Shown piece by piece: positions 21,569 to 31,759 of a stretch of DNA of 64,000 nt. The translations under genes were made by a program, and so were the position numbers. The notes beneath the pieces were generated by a model. It was given only the letters and a program-made list of their open reading frames with translations, was not told where the DNA came from and ran no database searches. The DNA comes from Cladophialophora immunda (taxonomy: Eukaryota > Ascomycota > Eurotiomycetes > Chaetothyriales > Herpotrichiellaceae): assembly GCF_000835495.1 (NCBI RefSeq), contig NW_015622544.1, forward strand, positions 143,704 to 207,703, in the 5' to 3' direction. Position 1 is the stretch's first letter. The number at the start of each line of letters is the position of its first letter.

Positions 21569-23620
21569 ATGTCAGATTTCGATTTGTCTTTCATCCCGGC
21601 ATTGTACACGCCCCCGACTCTACTACCCATCACCAGACACAGAAGCAGTCTACTCTATACCGTTGAAACACATCAGGTCACTGTGTTAGTGGGTCAAACA
21701 GGTAGTGGGAAAACGACTCAGCTACCTCAGTATCTGGAACAGGCAGGATGGTGCGCCCAGGGGAAATGTATCGCGGTCACGCAGGTCGGAAAGTTGAGCC
21801 CTTCGCAAGATGCAGAATATATTGACCATTGTGGGTAGCCCAGAAGAGTCGCCGTCACTACCGTGGCCACACGCGTCGCCGAGGAGATGAGGTGTCAACT
21901 GGGTGAACAGGTTGGCTACTCAATTCGCTTTGAAGATGTCACGTCCGCGAAGACCAGAATAAAATTTCTCACCGACGGCATGCTGCTGCGAGAAGCCTTG
22001 GTTGATCCGTTGTTCACGAGATATTCCGTCATCGTGATCGACGAAGCTCATGAACGGTCACTCAGCTCCGACATCCTGCTTGGTCTACTGAAAAAGGTGA
22101 AGAAACGGCGGCCGGAATTGAGAATCATCGTTAGTAGTGCAACGCTGGAAGCGGAACGGTTTGCCGATTTCTTTAGGGATCATGATACTCCCGACAGTGA
22201 GCAACAATGTCGAATCGTCAGTATCGAAGGTCGGACATATCCCGTGGATATCCTTTACCTTGATCAACCGACGGACGACTATCTGGAGACAGCCGTACAG
22301 ACAGCCTTTACTATCCACAAACAGGAGCCGCCTGGTGATATTCTTGTGTTTTTGACGGGCAGAGAAGAAATCGAAAGAGCCGTGCAAAAGCTTTCGGACC
22401 TGGCATCAACACTACCCCCACAAGCACAAGCTCTCCAGCCTCTCCCGCTCTATGCCGGCCTCAGCACAGAAGATCAAATGTACGTCTTCTCCGAAGCCGC
22501 GGAGAATACCCGTAAAGTCATCCTTGCTACGAACATCGCGGAAGCATCCGTCACCATCTCAGGGATCGTGTACGTCGTTGATTGTGGGTTTGTGAAACTT
22601 CGCGCGTTCAACCCAAATACAAACATTGAGACTTTGACACCTTTTCCCACGTCAAAGGCCTCCGCAACCCAACGAGCTGGCCGCGCAGGACGAACGCGAC
22701 CAGGCAAATGTTTCCGGCTCTACACACAGCAATCCTACTCATCACTACCCGCAACAACCACCCCAGAGATCCAACGGTCAAATCTCGCCCCCGTGGTCCT
22801 CCAGCTGAAAGCACTTGGCATCGACAACATCGTGCGTTTTGACTTTCTCTCACCGCCGCCCTCGCAACTCCTCATCCGCGCATTCGATCTGCTCTACTCT
22901 CTAGGCGCGGTGGACGACTATGCAAAACTCACCTCACCTTTGGGAACACGCATGGCCGAGCTTAGTGCCATCCCACCCATGATGGCTAAATGTCTCCTTG
23001 CTTCCTCTTCGTCACAATTCGACTGTCAGAACGAGATGCTGACCCTCGCGGCTATGACCTCGCTACAAGGCAACGTGTGGTTCCATCACAGTGGAGAGAA
23101 AAGGGTGATGGACTCTTCCAGACGGAAATTCGCAGCCGAGGAAGGCGATCAACTCACGCTCCTGAATGTCTATCAGGCGTTTGTGACGAAGGGGAAAAAG
23201 GAGGCGAGATGGTGTCACGAGCACCATCTGAACTTCAAGTCGATGCAAAGAGCTGTGAGCATCCGAAATCAGCTGAGGCGATATCTGGAGAGGTTGGGCG
23301 TCAAAGTGGACGACTTTCCAGTAGCCACATCTGTCAGCATCCAGCAGAAGGACAAAGCCGCCAATATCCTAAAGTGCCTCGTGACTGGCTACTTCTCGCA
23401 GGCCGCAAAAATGCAGCCTGATGGCACGTTCAAATCCGTGTCGGGAAACGTCACCATGTACGCGCACCCGACATCTCTCCTGTTCAACCGGAAAGCGGAG
23501 TATGTGGTTTTTCACGACTTGTTGGAGACCGGAGAGAAGGTGTACATCAAGGACATTTCCAAGATAGAGAAGGCCTGGCTAGTGGACTTCGGGGGAGGTT
23601 ATTACAATGTCAAGAGCTAA
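21569..23620 (+). CDS. DHX35: DEAH-box RNA helicase, DHX35-like
   Basis: Two exons, 21569-21784 and 21839-23620, with a 54-nt intron inside motif Ia (VTQ joins PRRVAVTTVATRVAEE), give 665 aa. Helicase motifs are GQTGSGKTTQ (42-51), DEAH (140-143) and SAT (172-174), with later ILATNIAEASVTI, and QRAGRAGRTRPGKCFRLY (motif VI). The HA2/OB (DUF1605) region follows, with YAHPTSLLFN near the C-terminus. The short N-terminus without extra domains and the LPITRHRSSLLYTVE lead-in fit the DHX35 subgroup, a spliceosome-associated factor found in filamentous fungi but absent from budding yeast. It is probably nuclear. The length matches the family, so the gene looks complete. Confidence 0.93.
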
Positions 23621-23867
23621 CGCCTTGCGAGAGCTAGTCGATGATGGACAAAGGCATGGGCTCATCAGTGGTTTCGGATTGTGTATATAACCTTACTTTC
23701 TGGTGCAGTGCCGGGGGCCTTGAATATTAAAACCGAAACTGCTATTGTGCCCAACACGTAACCACTGACAAGGTCAGAACTTCCATATTGTTTGTCGTAC
23801 CACGGTCTTCCTGCACCTCCGATATCATATCTCATGGGTATCAAATTTCGTTACGGCTGTTGTCTCA

Positions 23868-25385
23868 TTATTCGGACTCATAATCCAGAATCGGTTCCCT
23901 CTGTGTGAATTCCATGGCTTCTGCCTCAGTGGCCAGTCCTCGTTCTTTGCGTTTCTTCAGCTTGATTGGGCCCTCCTTGCAGACGTCGCACGCAAAGTGA
24001 CACTCCGCAGAGCCACTCTTGTCCCCAAAATACTGTGAGACCAGTGTATGGCGACAGAAGTCGGTGTTCTCGCAGAATTCGACAATCCTGCGCAGCGACT
24101 CGAACCGCGATTCAGTCTTCGCCCGGCTTTTGTCCTTAGCTGCCTCGCATTTTGCCCGATACTCGCACCGCTCTTTATCCTCTCTGGTGTACAGAATTAT
24201 GCTCAATGCTGCTTTGTTGTCCCTTCCGGCACGCCCTGACTCTTGCGTGAACGACTCCATGCCCCTTGGAAGACCGTAGTGGATCACGAAACGGATAGTG
24301 GGAACATCAATGCCCATGCCAAAAGCTGTCGTGGCACAGATGATGTTGAACGAGCTCATCATACTATGGTTGTCGTCGACTTGTAATAGATGAGGGTCCG
24401 AAGTGGCATATCTAATAAAAGTCCTCTGCACTTTCTCCCGTTTTTCGGTGTCTAAACCGGCATGGTAAGCGCTTGCTCGGATCTCCGCAGCGGTCAGCCT
24501 TGACGCAAGACAATCTGCTGTAGCACGAAGCGGGACATATATAATGCCTGTGATCGGGGGTAAGGCGGCTGTTGGAAGTTGCTCTTTCCGATGTCTGAGC
24601 TGCATTAGCCGCCTCTGATACATGAAGTTCAGCCTTGATAGTAGGTATGGAAACATGTCGTCCTCTTCGTTCTTGGGATTCGACTCTGAGAAATATTGAA
24701 TCTCATAATGAATGTTTGGTCGTGCAGTGGAAGTGGAAAAGCATTTGGTTTTGTCAATATCAAGGCCGAGATATCTGAAGATGTCCTCTCGCACTTGTTT
24801 GGTAGCAGTTGCAGTTACTGCTGTCATGGGCACAGTGGGACAAGTGAGGTTGGTCTTCAGCCATACTAAATCTTTGTAGCACGGACGAAAATCGTGGCCC
24901 CATTCGCTGATACAATGCGCCTCATCCACAGCAATTCGCACCAGCTGACCCTGGCGGTGGATTTTCATGATGAGCTTTCGAAACCGGTCCTGTGCGCAAA
25001 GCTCCGGGGTGACATAGAGAAGCTTGGTTTCTGGATGTCCGCAAAGAAGGTCCGTCTCGATTCGGACTTTTTCAGACCATTCGGTTTTGCCATTGATACG
25101 CTCGACAGCGATACCCAAGGACTTGGCGGCTTGGACCTGGTTGTCCATCAGCGCCAGCAAGGGTGAAATAACGACAGTAACTCCGAGGGACACAACGGCT
25201 GGAAGCTGGTAGCACAATGACTTTCCGAAGGATGTCGCTGCGCAGAGAAACACATCATGTCCATCCACAACAGCGGTGATGATCTCTTCCTGAAGTGGTC
25301 GGAATGAGGCTTTGCCAAAGACGCGTCTCAGGGTAAAGCGCAGATCTGTGATACTCGCGGCTCGTCTCAACGGATTTCGAGGCAT
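23868..25385 (-). CDS. Short RecQ-family DNA helicase
   Basis: A single exon of 505 aa. The RecQ core is complete: F-x-x-L start FRPLQEEII (28-36), Walker A ATSFGKS (50-56), DEAHCISEWGHDFRP (154-168), TATATK, and the motif VI region QESGRAGRD. A Zn-binding RecQ-Ct subdomain follows, with cysteines in VEFCENTDFCRH and CHFACDVC. There is no winged helix or HRDC domain, and the protein ends in a short acidic tail. Walker A lacks the usual TGGGKS glycines (T-S-F-G-K-S), though the catalytic GKS remains. It should unwind DNA 3' to 5' in repair; without the winged helix its fork specificity may differ. It is distinct from the large BLM/Sgs1-type fungal RecQ. Confidence 0.9.
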   Translation of the reverse strand: MPRNPLRRAASITDLRFTLRRVFGKASFRPLQEEIITAVVDGHDVFLCAATSFGKSLCYQLPAVVSLGVTVVISPLLALMDNQVQAAKSLGIAVERINGKTEWSEKVRIETDLLCGHPETKLLYVTPELCAQDRFRKLIMKIHRQGQLVRIAVDEAHCISEWGHDFRPCYKDLVWLKTNLTCPTVPMTAVTATATKQVREDIFRYLGLDIDKTKCFSTSTARPNIHYEIQYFSESNPKNEEDDMFPYLLSRLNFMYQRRLMQLRHRKEQLPTAALPPITGIIYVPLRATADCLASRLTAAEIRASAYHAGLDTEKREKVQRTFIRYATSDPHLLQVDDNHSMMSSFNIICATTAFGMGIDVPTIRFVIHYGLPRGMESFTQESGRAGRDNKAALSIILYTREDKERCEYRAKCEAAKDKSRAKTESRFESLRRIVEFCENTDFCRHTLVSQYFGDKSGSAECHFACDVCKEGPIKLKKRKERGLATEAEAMEFTQREPILDYESE

Positions 25386-26687
25386 ATCGCTCTCGGAGGG
25401 TTATCGGCGCAGATAGGAGGAGATTCCGGTGGCCTGAGAGATACATGGTGGTGGTGATGCTGTGGGAAGTTCAGGTGAAATTGACGCGTTCAAGTGCAGC
25501 GTCCAGATAGCGCTTTCGGCATAAATAGTCCACAGTAGTCTGGCGGGTTGTCACGTGCTAAAAACTCATACGGCGGAGTATCAATTTCTTCCTCTCTCAT
25601 TCTACACGAACACCTTTTAATATCAACCGCTGTATCTCAAGCAGCAATTTCTTCTGCAATGACAACAGACCCATCTCCAGAAATTCCTGGTGGACCTCTA
25701 TCCCACTCAACTTTTCTTGGCCTAGACTGGACTTGGTAACTGACAGCAAATGCAGCTTCATGCAAATACCCTTGAATCTGTCTTCTTGTCTCCTTTTCTC
25801 CCAATATTCTTCCTTGTTCAAGCTCATGTTTCAAATCTGGCAAAGCTATGCAACAGAGAGTGCAGCATGAATAAACCAGGACTTCAGATTTCGAGACTCC
25901 TGGGGCCGTCAAACTAGCCGTCAAACTAGCTGTCAAACTCGCGATGTCGCCGCTTCTCCCAAAGCAACCCTACCTTGGAACAAGCTCGCGGTTCGGGCGA
26001 TGGCAACACCATCTGCTGGGAAAAATCGGAGACACCATGTTCGTCTCAGGGAGGTAGACAAAAAGGGAAACAGAATTAAGGCCCGCTGCACAGAGTGTTT
26101 CCGCGCTGCGACGGCAAGAGGGAGCCTTGACGCAGCAGCTCTGATGGTGTGCATCGTCTGTCGACCTGGGTTGCATTTCCCAAGTCACATTCTGGCTGAG
26201 AGAAAACCCATGGGCATTGGATGGAGGAAAAGACTGCCTTGTATATGATCCTGATACCTGTGATGTACTCCTGCCCTGCTCAGCCTCTTATTGTGCCTTT
26301 CAGCTCAAATTCCGATTGGCTCGCACAATCATCTCTTTTCGGTCTAGCCGACTGCCACAAAACCCACAAGGCGAACCAGGCGTTTTCCTCATCAGACGAC
26401 CCGCCGTCAACACCAACTTCTATTCTTCGGGGACGCATCTCAAAGTAAATGAGGTTCGCCTGCGCACGTTTCATTTGTGCAGCAAGGTTAGGGTCGAACA
26501 AGTATTTCCATCTGACGCACGCTGCCTGGCCCTCACCTCCTCGTTTTCGCAAAATGCTCCTTTTTCTCCCAAGCGCATCTACTGAACACTGGCAACTTCA
26601 GAAGCTGTCTTCTTGATTCTCGCTGTCACCACCACATCTAGGCACTAACACCTCTTTTCCAAGCCGAATTCGACTTGGTGATACTCC
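25386..26687. other. 1.3-kb divergent intergenic region
   Basis: This lies between the starts of the RecQ gene (-) and the Zn2Cys6 gene (+). A minus-strand ATG frame at 25933-26154 encodes a 73-aa peptide whose N-terminus looks like a mitochondrial presequence (HTIRAAASRLPLAVAARKH), but I could not extend it into a recognisable protein. A 12-bp unit is tandemly repeated three times at 25906-25941. Confidence 0.4.
25906..25941. repeat. 12-bp tandem repeat, three copies
   Basis: CCGTCAAACTAG occurs twice exactly (25906 and 25918), followed by a two-mismatch copy at 25930. It is short, intergenic and of unknown role. Confidence 0.85.
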
Positions 26688-28394
26688 ATGGTTGGGATCG
26701 CAAGAGCTCGTGGCTGTGGTACCTGCAGGAAGCGGAAGATAGCGGTAAGCCATGTCATTTTCCGAGCACCGATGAGAAGGGTGTCGCTGATTATTATCAC
26801 TACAGTGTGGGCTGGAAAGGCCTTCTTGTGCTCAATGCATTAAATCGAACAGAACATGCACTGGGTACCGAAAATACCCCATATTCATTGCTCACCAGCC
26901 ACCTAAGGGCGAAGATTCGACCCGGCCGGGGCATGGGGAATCTACACTTGATTCGACAATACATACCCACGACAGTCAGCGAACCCCTGTAGATTTCAAC
27001 GGACTGACAAGCTCCTCATCATCAAATGGCAATCATCTCGACCCGGTCCAATCTATTATTCGATTGGGAGCACAAGTCAATGCCAACCCGGCCCTTCGAC
27101 AGCGTCTCTTGGGCCAGTACCTGGATAACCATCTGTCAAAGAACAGGCTTGGGCCCATGCAGCAGAGAGTGTGGCTGATACAAATCCCCAAACTTCCTGA
27201 TCTCACCCCGGCCTTAGAGGTCTCAATGATGGCGTTAGCTGTCGCCAAGCTCGGTGAAGTCTATTCTGATGAAGGGCTTATTCACGAGAGCCTGAAGCTT
27301 TACCGTGAAGCTCTGCACGAAGTTCAATTAGCGCTGTGGGACCGAGACTTGATGCTCCATGATCAAACTCTTACTGCCTGTGTGGCTTTAGGCATGTATG
27401 AGATGAGCCAATGTCCAAATCAGTCGAAACATGGATACATTAGTCATACACTTGGCTGCCAGAAGCTGATCCAACTCCGCGGTGCAGAGGCACACATGGA
27501 TGGATTGGGACATTCAGTCTTTGTACATTTCAGGATCCAGGGCGTGAGTCATCTGTGACCTAGATCAAGTAGCGAGCTGCTGACCAAAGTCAGATTCTCT
27601 ATTCTCTGGACCTCGGCGAGCCTTCCTTCCTTGGAGAGCCGCTGTGGCAAGAGGTGCCCTGGAGAGTTAGACCTAAAACACCTTACGATCGGATTTACGA
27701 CTTTCTCACTTGTGCTCCAGATCTCCGCAGACAGGGCGAGATGCTCGAACATATGGACCCTCTGGGCAAGTTGCAGCTTGCGACTGAGATGATCCGAAAA
27801 TGCTGGAAGCTGGATGCCGAGTTACAGTCGGTTTATGATTGCTTGGAGAAGAGCCATGACGGACCACTATATTGGCCGGAACTAGCAAGAGATAAAAGTC
27901 TCGACCTTTGCTCGAATGATGGCATGTTATTTCCGGTGGCATTCCATTTCCCCGATCTCTCCATCGCCAACACTATCATCATTTATTGGGGGGTCCAGGC
28001 TATGTTGTGGCAGGGCTTGTGGCTGCTCTATGGAGTTATGACTGAATTGCAGATGAACTTTGCGGAGGCTGGGGCCTTTGCACAAGGAGATGCGGATAGT
28101 GGATCTAGGTCTTTGACAAATACGGTCGACAACATCTTCCACTTTCCACCGTTAGAACATCGAGCAGACTTCGCCGCACCCTGTCGCAACATACTCCAGT
28201 CCGTTGAATACAGCTTGCAGGGTGACATGCTCGATCAAGGACCGAAATGTGTTGCTGCTCCGTTGAGGATGGCGATAGAAACGATGGTGCCGTTCCCTCA
28301 GTACAGGCGAGAGGTCGCGTGGGGAGAGAGGGCTGTGAAGAAAGTGCAGGAACGATCTCTGCGACTATTGATTTACTATACCCCGAGGAGATAG
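26688..28394 (+). CDS. Zn2Cys6 fungal transcription factor
   Basis: Three exons, 26688-26744, 26806-27543 and 27594-28394, join in frame to 531 aa. The first intron splits the zinc cluster. Joined, the cysteines fall at 10, 13, 20, 27, 30 and 37, a perfect C-x2-C-x6-C-x6-C-x2-C-x6-C binuclear cluster with the basic patch RKRKIA. A Ser/Thr-rich linker of about 50 residues follows, and then an all-helical Fungal_trans_2-type regulatory region to the end (for example LLGQYLDNHLSKN, MMALAVAKLGEVY, ARDKSLDLCSNDG). It should bind CGG-type half-sites in the nucleus. Its targets are unknown; no metabolic cluster is evident next to it. The start ATG (26688) gives the canonical MVG-type N-terminus of this class. 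Confidence 0.92.
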
Positions 28395-28723
28395 CCATGC
28401 AACTAGTTATATGATAATTTGAGTCACTTCTTGCCGTCTAGCTACGTGTGACCGGCGATATCATGGAGTTCAGCCTCGCGCCGTGTGGATCTAGCCTTGC
28501 GACTCGTTCCAAGCTCGCCAAGGCCAGCCTGGCCTCAGCCTAGTGACCAACTTCAGCCTCGATCTTGAATCTGTTCGCAACTCTGCTTCACGCAGGACCC
28601 TCGTTTATTTCTACCCTCTGGAGATCTTTGTATTCTTGTTCACGCTCTCTCGCGCCTTTGGACCTGTCAACATATGCCGATCTCGGCTTGTTCATCTCTC
28701 CCGGGCGCGCGCAAACCGCAGAA
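28395..28723. other. Short intergenic region, SPP promoter
   Basis: 329 bp between the transcription factor stop and the next start. An in-frame upstream extension of the next gene (from 28565) is open but has no ATG and no conserved features, so it is treated as leader. Confidence 0.55.
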
Positions 28724-30574
28724 ATGGCTTCAGAGCCGGGCCCACTCATGGAGTTTCTAGGCCAGGCCGCCTACCATTACGAAAGTATGCGACCTCTTTT
28801 GCCAACGTATATCCATCTTCTGGTGTCGGCCATTTTCCCCATCTACACGGCCGCTCACGCCTCGTTAACTAGACCACCGTCCGCGGCAGCCAAGAAATCG
28901 AAGAAACCCGCCGATGGGGAAGCCGAAGAACGCGATGACGAGGATTCCCAAACAAGAATTGAAAGCCTGACCCCTTCTGACGCGATATTGTTTCCCGTCT
29001 TGGCTGGTATCACACTGGCATCGCTCTACTTTATTCTCAAGTGGCTCCAAGATCCCGCTTGGCTCAACTGGGCCCTGGGCATTTACTTCTCACAGATTGG
29101 CTTGTTCTTCGCCATGAAGTTCCTGAAGGACGGCTTCTCTGTGATGCGGTCCTTTTTACTTCCAAATGAGTATTCTTGTTCAGGAATGCTGTGGAAGGTG
29201 GACCAGCAGCAACGGTGCTTCCAGACAGAGAACGGCTCGCGGAACAGCTCACCGTTTCCGGGTTTAGCAGGACAAATTCCTCTACCCTCTTCCGCTGTAT
29301 CGCTTATCTGGAATCTACGAGCGATACTTTACACGAAGGCCCGGCTCGAATTCCACGTTCACGAATTGATTACTATCAAGACATTAGTGGAAATTCTTGA
29401 CATCATCAGCCTCGTACTCTCCGGCGGCATCGTCTATATTCACACATTCGTCTCAAAACCATGGTTCCTGACCAACATCCTTGGTTTCTCCTTCTGCTAC
29501 GGCTCTTTGCAGTACATGACACCTACAACAGCCTGGACTGGCACCCTCGTGCTGAGCGCACTCTTCTTCTACGATATTTACTTCGTGTTCTTCACCCCCA
29601 TGATGGTCACTGTGGCGACCAAATTAGACGTACCGATAAAGCTGCTCTTCCCTCGACCCGATGGTTGCGTGTTTCCTGTGGGCGCGCCTGAAGGTTCGCC
29701 AGCAATGGAAGAGTACTTGCAGTGTCTGGCGAAGAAAAGAACAATGGCCATGTTAGGGTTAGGGGATATCGTCGTGCCAGGGATGATGCTGGCCTTTGCC
29801 TTGAGATTTGACTTGTACTTGTATTATCTTCGGCAAGCTAAGGAAGGACAGCAAGCAGGGGAGGATGCGTCGAAGCCGACATACACCAGCGCGACAGGAT
29901 CATGGGGAGAACGTTTTTGGACCACCTCGAAATTATGGTCGAAGGGGATGAAGGCCAAGCGATTCCCCAAACCGTATCTTCGCGCCACAATATTAGGATA
30001 TCTCACTGGAATGGTGGTGACGGTGGTTGTGATGCAGGTTGCACAACATGCCCAGCCCGCACTGCTCTACCTTGTGCCTGGGGTCCTGCTATCGTTCTGG
30101 GGCACCGCTCTGGTGAAAGGGGACTTGAAGGAGCTTTGGCATTACAGTGAGCACCCAGAGGACGACGACAAGAAACCCAAGGAAGCAAAAGAGGACAAAG
30201 GCTTGTTGGCGGCAACCAGCGAGGACAGCATTGATGAAAAGGCGATAACCAACAGCGCAGGAGCCAGTAAAGCCGAGGGCACTGATCCAGTCAAAACGCA
30301 GGACACTATGTCTGCGAACGACAACCAAGAAACCGTGAAGAGAGATTCTGAGAAGACCTGCCGGCGCCTTATCCACTTTTCAATCACATTACCCGATCCA
30401 ACTCCACAGGCTCAATCGACCGACGAGAAAGCGTGTCCCAAGCCGATGACCGCTGATGAGAGGTCAGACAGGACCGTGGCTGCTAACGAGACCGAGGGAA
30501 ATGGAGGAATGGGCAGAAGTTGGGAGCGAAAGGACGACGGCGAACCGCCTGGCAAACGTGCCAGAAAATCATGA
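28724..30574 (+). CDS. Signal peptide peptidase (intramembrane aspartyl protease)
   Basis: A single exon of 616 aa with about nine predicted membrane helices. The presenilin/SPP catalytic motifs are present: FFYDIYFVF with Asp284, GLGDIVVPG with Asp348, and the QPALLYLVPG motif (PAL at 445-447). It cuts remnant signal peptides and some tail-anchored proteins within the ER membrane. The cytosolic loop after helix 1 is charged (KKSKKPADGEAEERDDED). The C-terminal 150 residues form a long charged hydrophilic tail rich in Lys, Glu and Asp, ending KRARKS, which is longer than in animal SPP. The start was set at the ATG in good context 159 nt into the open frame, which places a short luminal N-terminus before helix 1. 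Confidence 0.92.
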   Translation: MASEPGPLMEFLGQAAYHYESMRPLLPTYIHLLVSAIFPIYTAAHASLTRPPSAAAKKSKKPADGEAEERDDEDSQTRIESLTPSDAILFPVLAGITLASLYFILKWLQDPAWLNWALGIYFSQIGLFFAMKFLKDGFSVMRSFLLPNEYSCSGMLWKVDQQQRCFQTENGSRNSSPFPGLAGQIPLPSSAVSLIWNLRAILYTKARLEFHVHELITIKTLVEILDIISLVLSGGIVYIHTFVSKPWFLTNILGFSFCYGSLQYMTPTTAWTGTLVLSALFFYDIYFVFFTPMMVTVATKLDVPIKLLFPRPDGCVFPVGAPEGSPAMEEYLQCLAKKRTMAMLGLGDIVVPGMMLAFALRFDLYLYYLRQAKEGQQAGEDASKPTYTSATGSWGERFWTTSKLWSKGMKAKRFPKPYLRATILGYLTGMVVTVVVMQVAQHAQPALLYLVPGVLLSFWGTALVKGDLKELWHYSEHPEDDDKKPKEAKEDKGLLAATSEDSIDEKAITNSAGASKAEGTDPVKTQDTMSANDNQETVKRDSEKTCRRLIHFSITLPDPTPQAQSTDEKACPKPMTADERSDRTVAANETEGNGGMGRSWERKDDGEPPGKRARKS

Positions 30575-30853
30575 TGAGCCCTAAGGGAACCACGAGCTAT
30601 CTGCAGATAGACCATCAAAATGCAAAGCGACGGACCTGGCACGGTAGGCAGCTTCGAAGGGAGGAATGGAGGCATGAAGACAAAGTTTGGCGGCATCACA
30701 GGGGCATGGTGGAGACATCGTCAGGTTCTCAATGATTTATTCCATCCCTGTGAATGACCTTGAGTGTGCTCTTTTCCCTTCACCCATTTTATTTTGCTTT
30801 CACCGTTACCATGTTGGATCATGTCCGTCTCTCATTCGTCACTCATGTCGAGT

Positions 30854-31137
30854 CTATTTGTTCATCTCTTGTGCCTGAGCCTTCAACTCCTCCTTGCTCT
30901 TCGTCTCAGCAGGAATACCTATGAGGGCCCGGTCAGCTTTAATCATTTCACAGCGACAGAACGCGGGATGTACTCACTATCGGAGATCTGAGGACCTTTG
31001 CCCTGATGATGATGAGCCTGTGCCTTTTGCTGTCCCTGATGGATGGGGTGGTCAGAGGCGGTGGAATCGCTGGACTCTTTGGCGACTTTGTCAAAGACGT
31101 GAGAGTCGGTATTTTCTTCGCTTGGCATGACAGGCAT
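30854..31137 (-). CDS. Small conserved hydrophilic protein (74 aa)
   Basis: Two exons, 31137-30978 and 30918-30854, with a 59-nt intron, give 74 aa. The C-terminal pattern, GKGPQISDS joined to IPAETKSKEELKAQA, looks conserved, and the splice signals (GTGAGT..ATAG) are good, so I take it as real. A His/Gln-rich middle (HQGQQKAQAHHHQGKG) is notable. No signal peptide or membrane segment is present. A second ATG nine bases downstream (31128) is an alternative start. It shares a 620-bp divergent promoter with the WASP homologue. Function is unknown; it resembles short stress- or conidia-associated hypothetical proteins of moulds, which is only an impression. Confidence 0.6.
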
Positions 31138-31759
31138 TTTGAGATGTTTGTGTACGATTGAGATGCTCTTCAGAAACTGGTCTGGGGATGAGGAGAGAAG
31201 AGGGTTCAAGAGGCTTATATAGCTGTGGTACTGAGTTGTTGCGTGACCATGACACTCTCAGGCTCCTGTGTTTGCAGTTTGCGAGTCTACACGCCATGGC
31301 TATGACGTCTGTGAAGTGGGGTGTTGCAGGAAGGGGAGAAGCATGAGTGACGGAAGGCCGCCGAGCTCAACCAATTGCAGGGTGACGGTCTAAGCAAGAG
31401 GCCCCGGGGGCAAACAGGGGAGACATAAGGGCACCAGGGATGGCCTTCCAACCAAGCCTTGGGGTGTGAGTGGTGAATGCAGGGCCTCCCCGCAACGACT
31501 CCCCTAGTGAGATTGATCCCAGCCGAAATGCCACGCGGCTCAGCCTTTCTTTCTTGTCTCCGCCTTACCACAGAGAGCCCTTTTGGAATTGCCTGCTCCA
31601 TTCATTAATCACCCTTCTATACTTCATGTCAGTCTGTTATCCTCTACTCGCCCTGAATTGGTTCTGTTTGACTTGATTACTGCACACAAGCAGGCCGCTC
31701 TTGTCCTCAAGTCTCTGCCTCCCCCTTTGCTGACCGCGAACACCGTCACTCGCCCCGAT
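31138..31759. promoter_or_regulatory. Divergent promoter region upstream of LAS17
   Basis: 622 bp between two divergent starts. It includes a CTC/CCT-rich leader directly before LAS17. No other gene was recognised. Confidence 0.5.

Noticed and set aside
25637..25936. 99-codon minus-strand open frame as a stand-alone gene
   Set aside because: It has no ATG start, its first codons come from the 12-bp tandem repeat, and no family is recognised. It is kept only as a possible exon in the findings.
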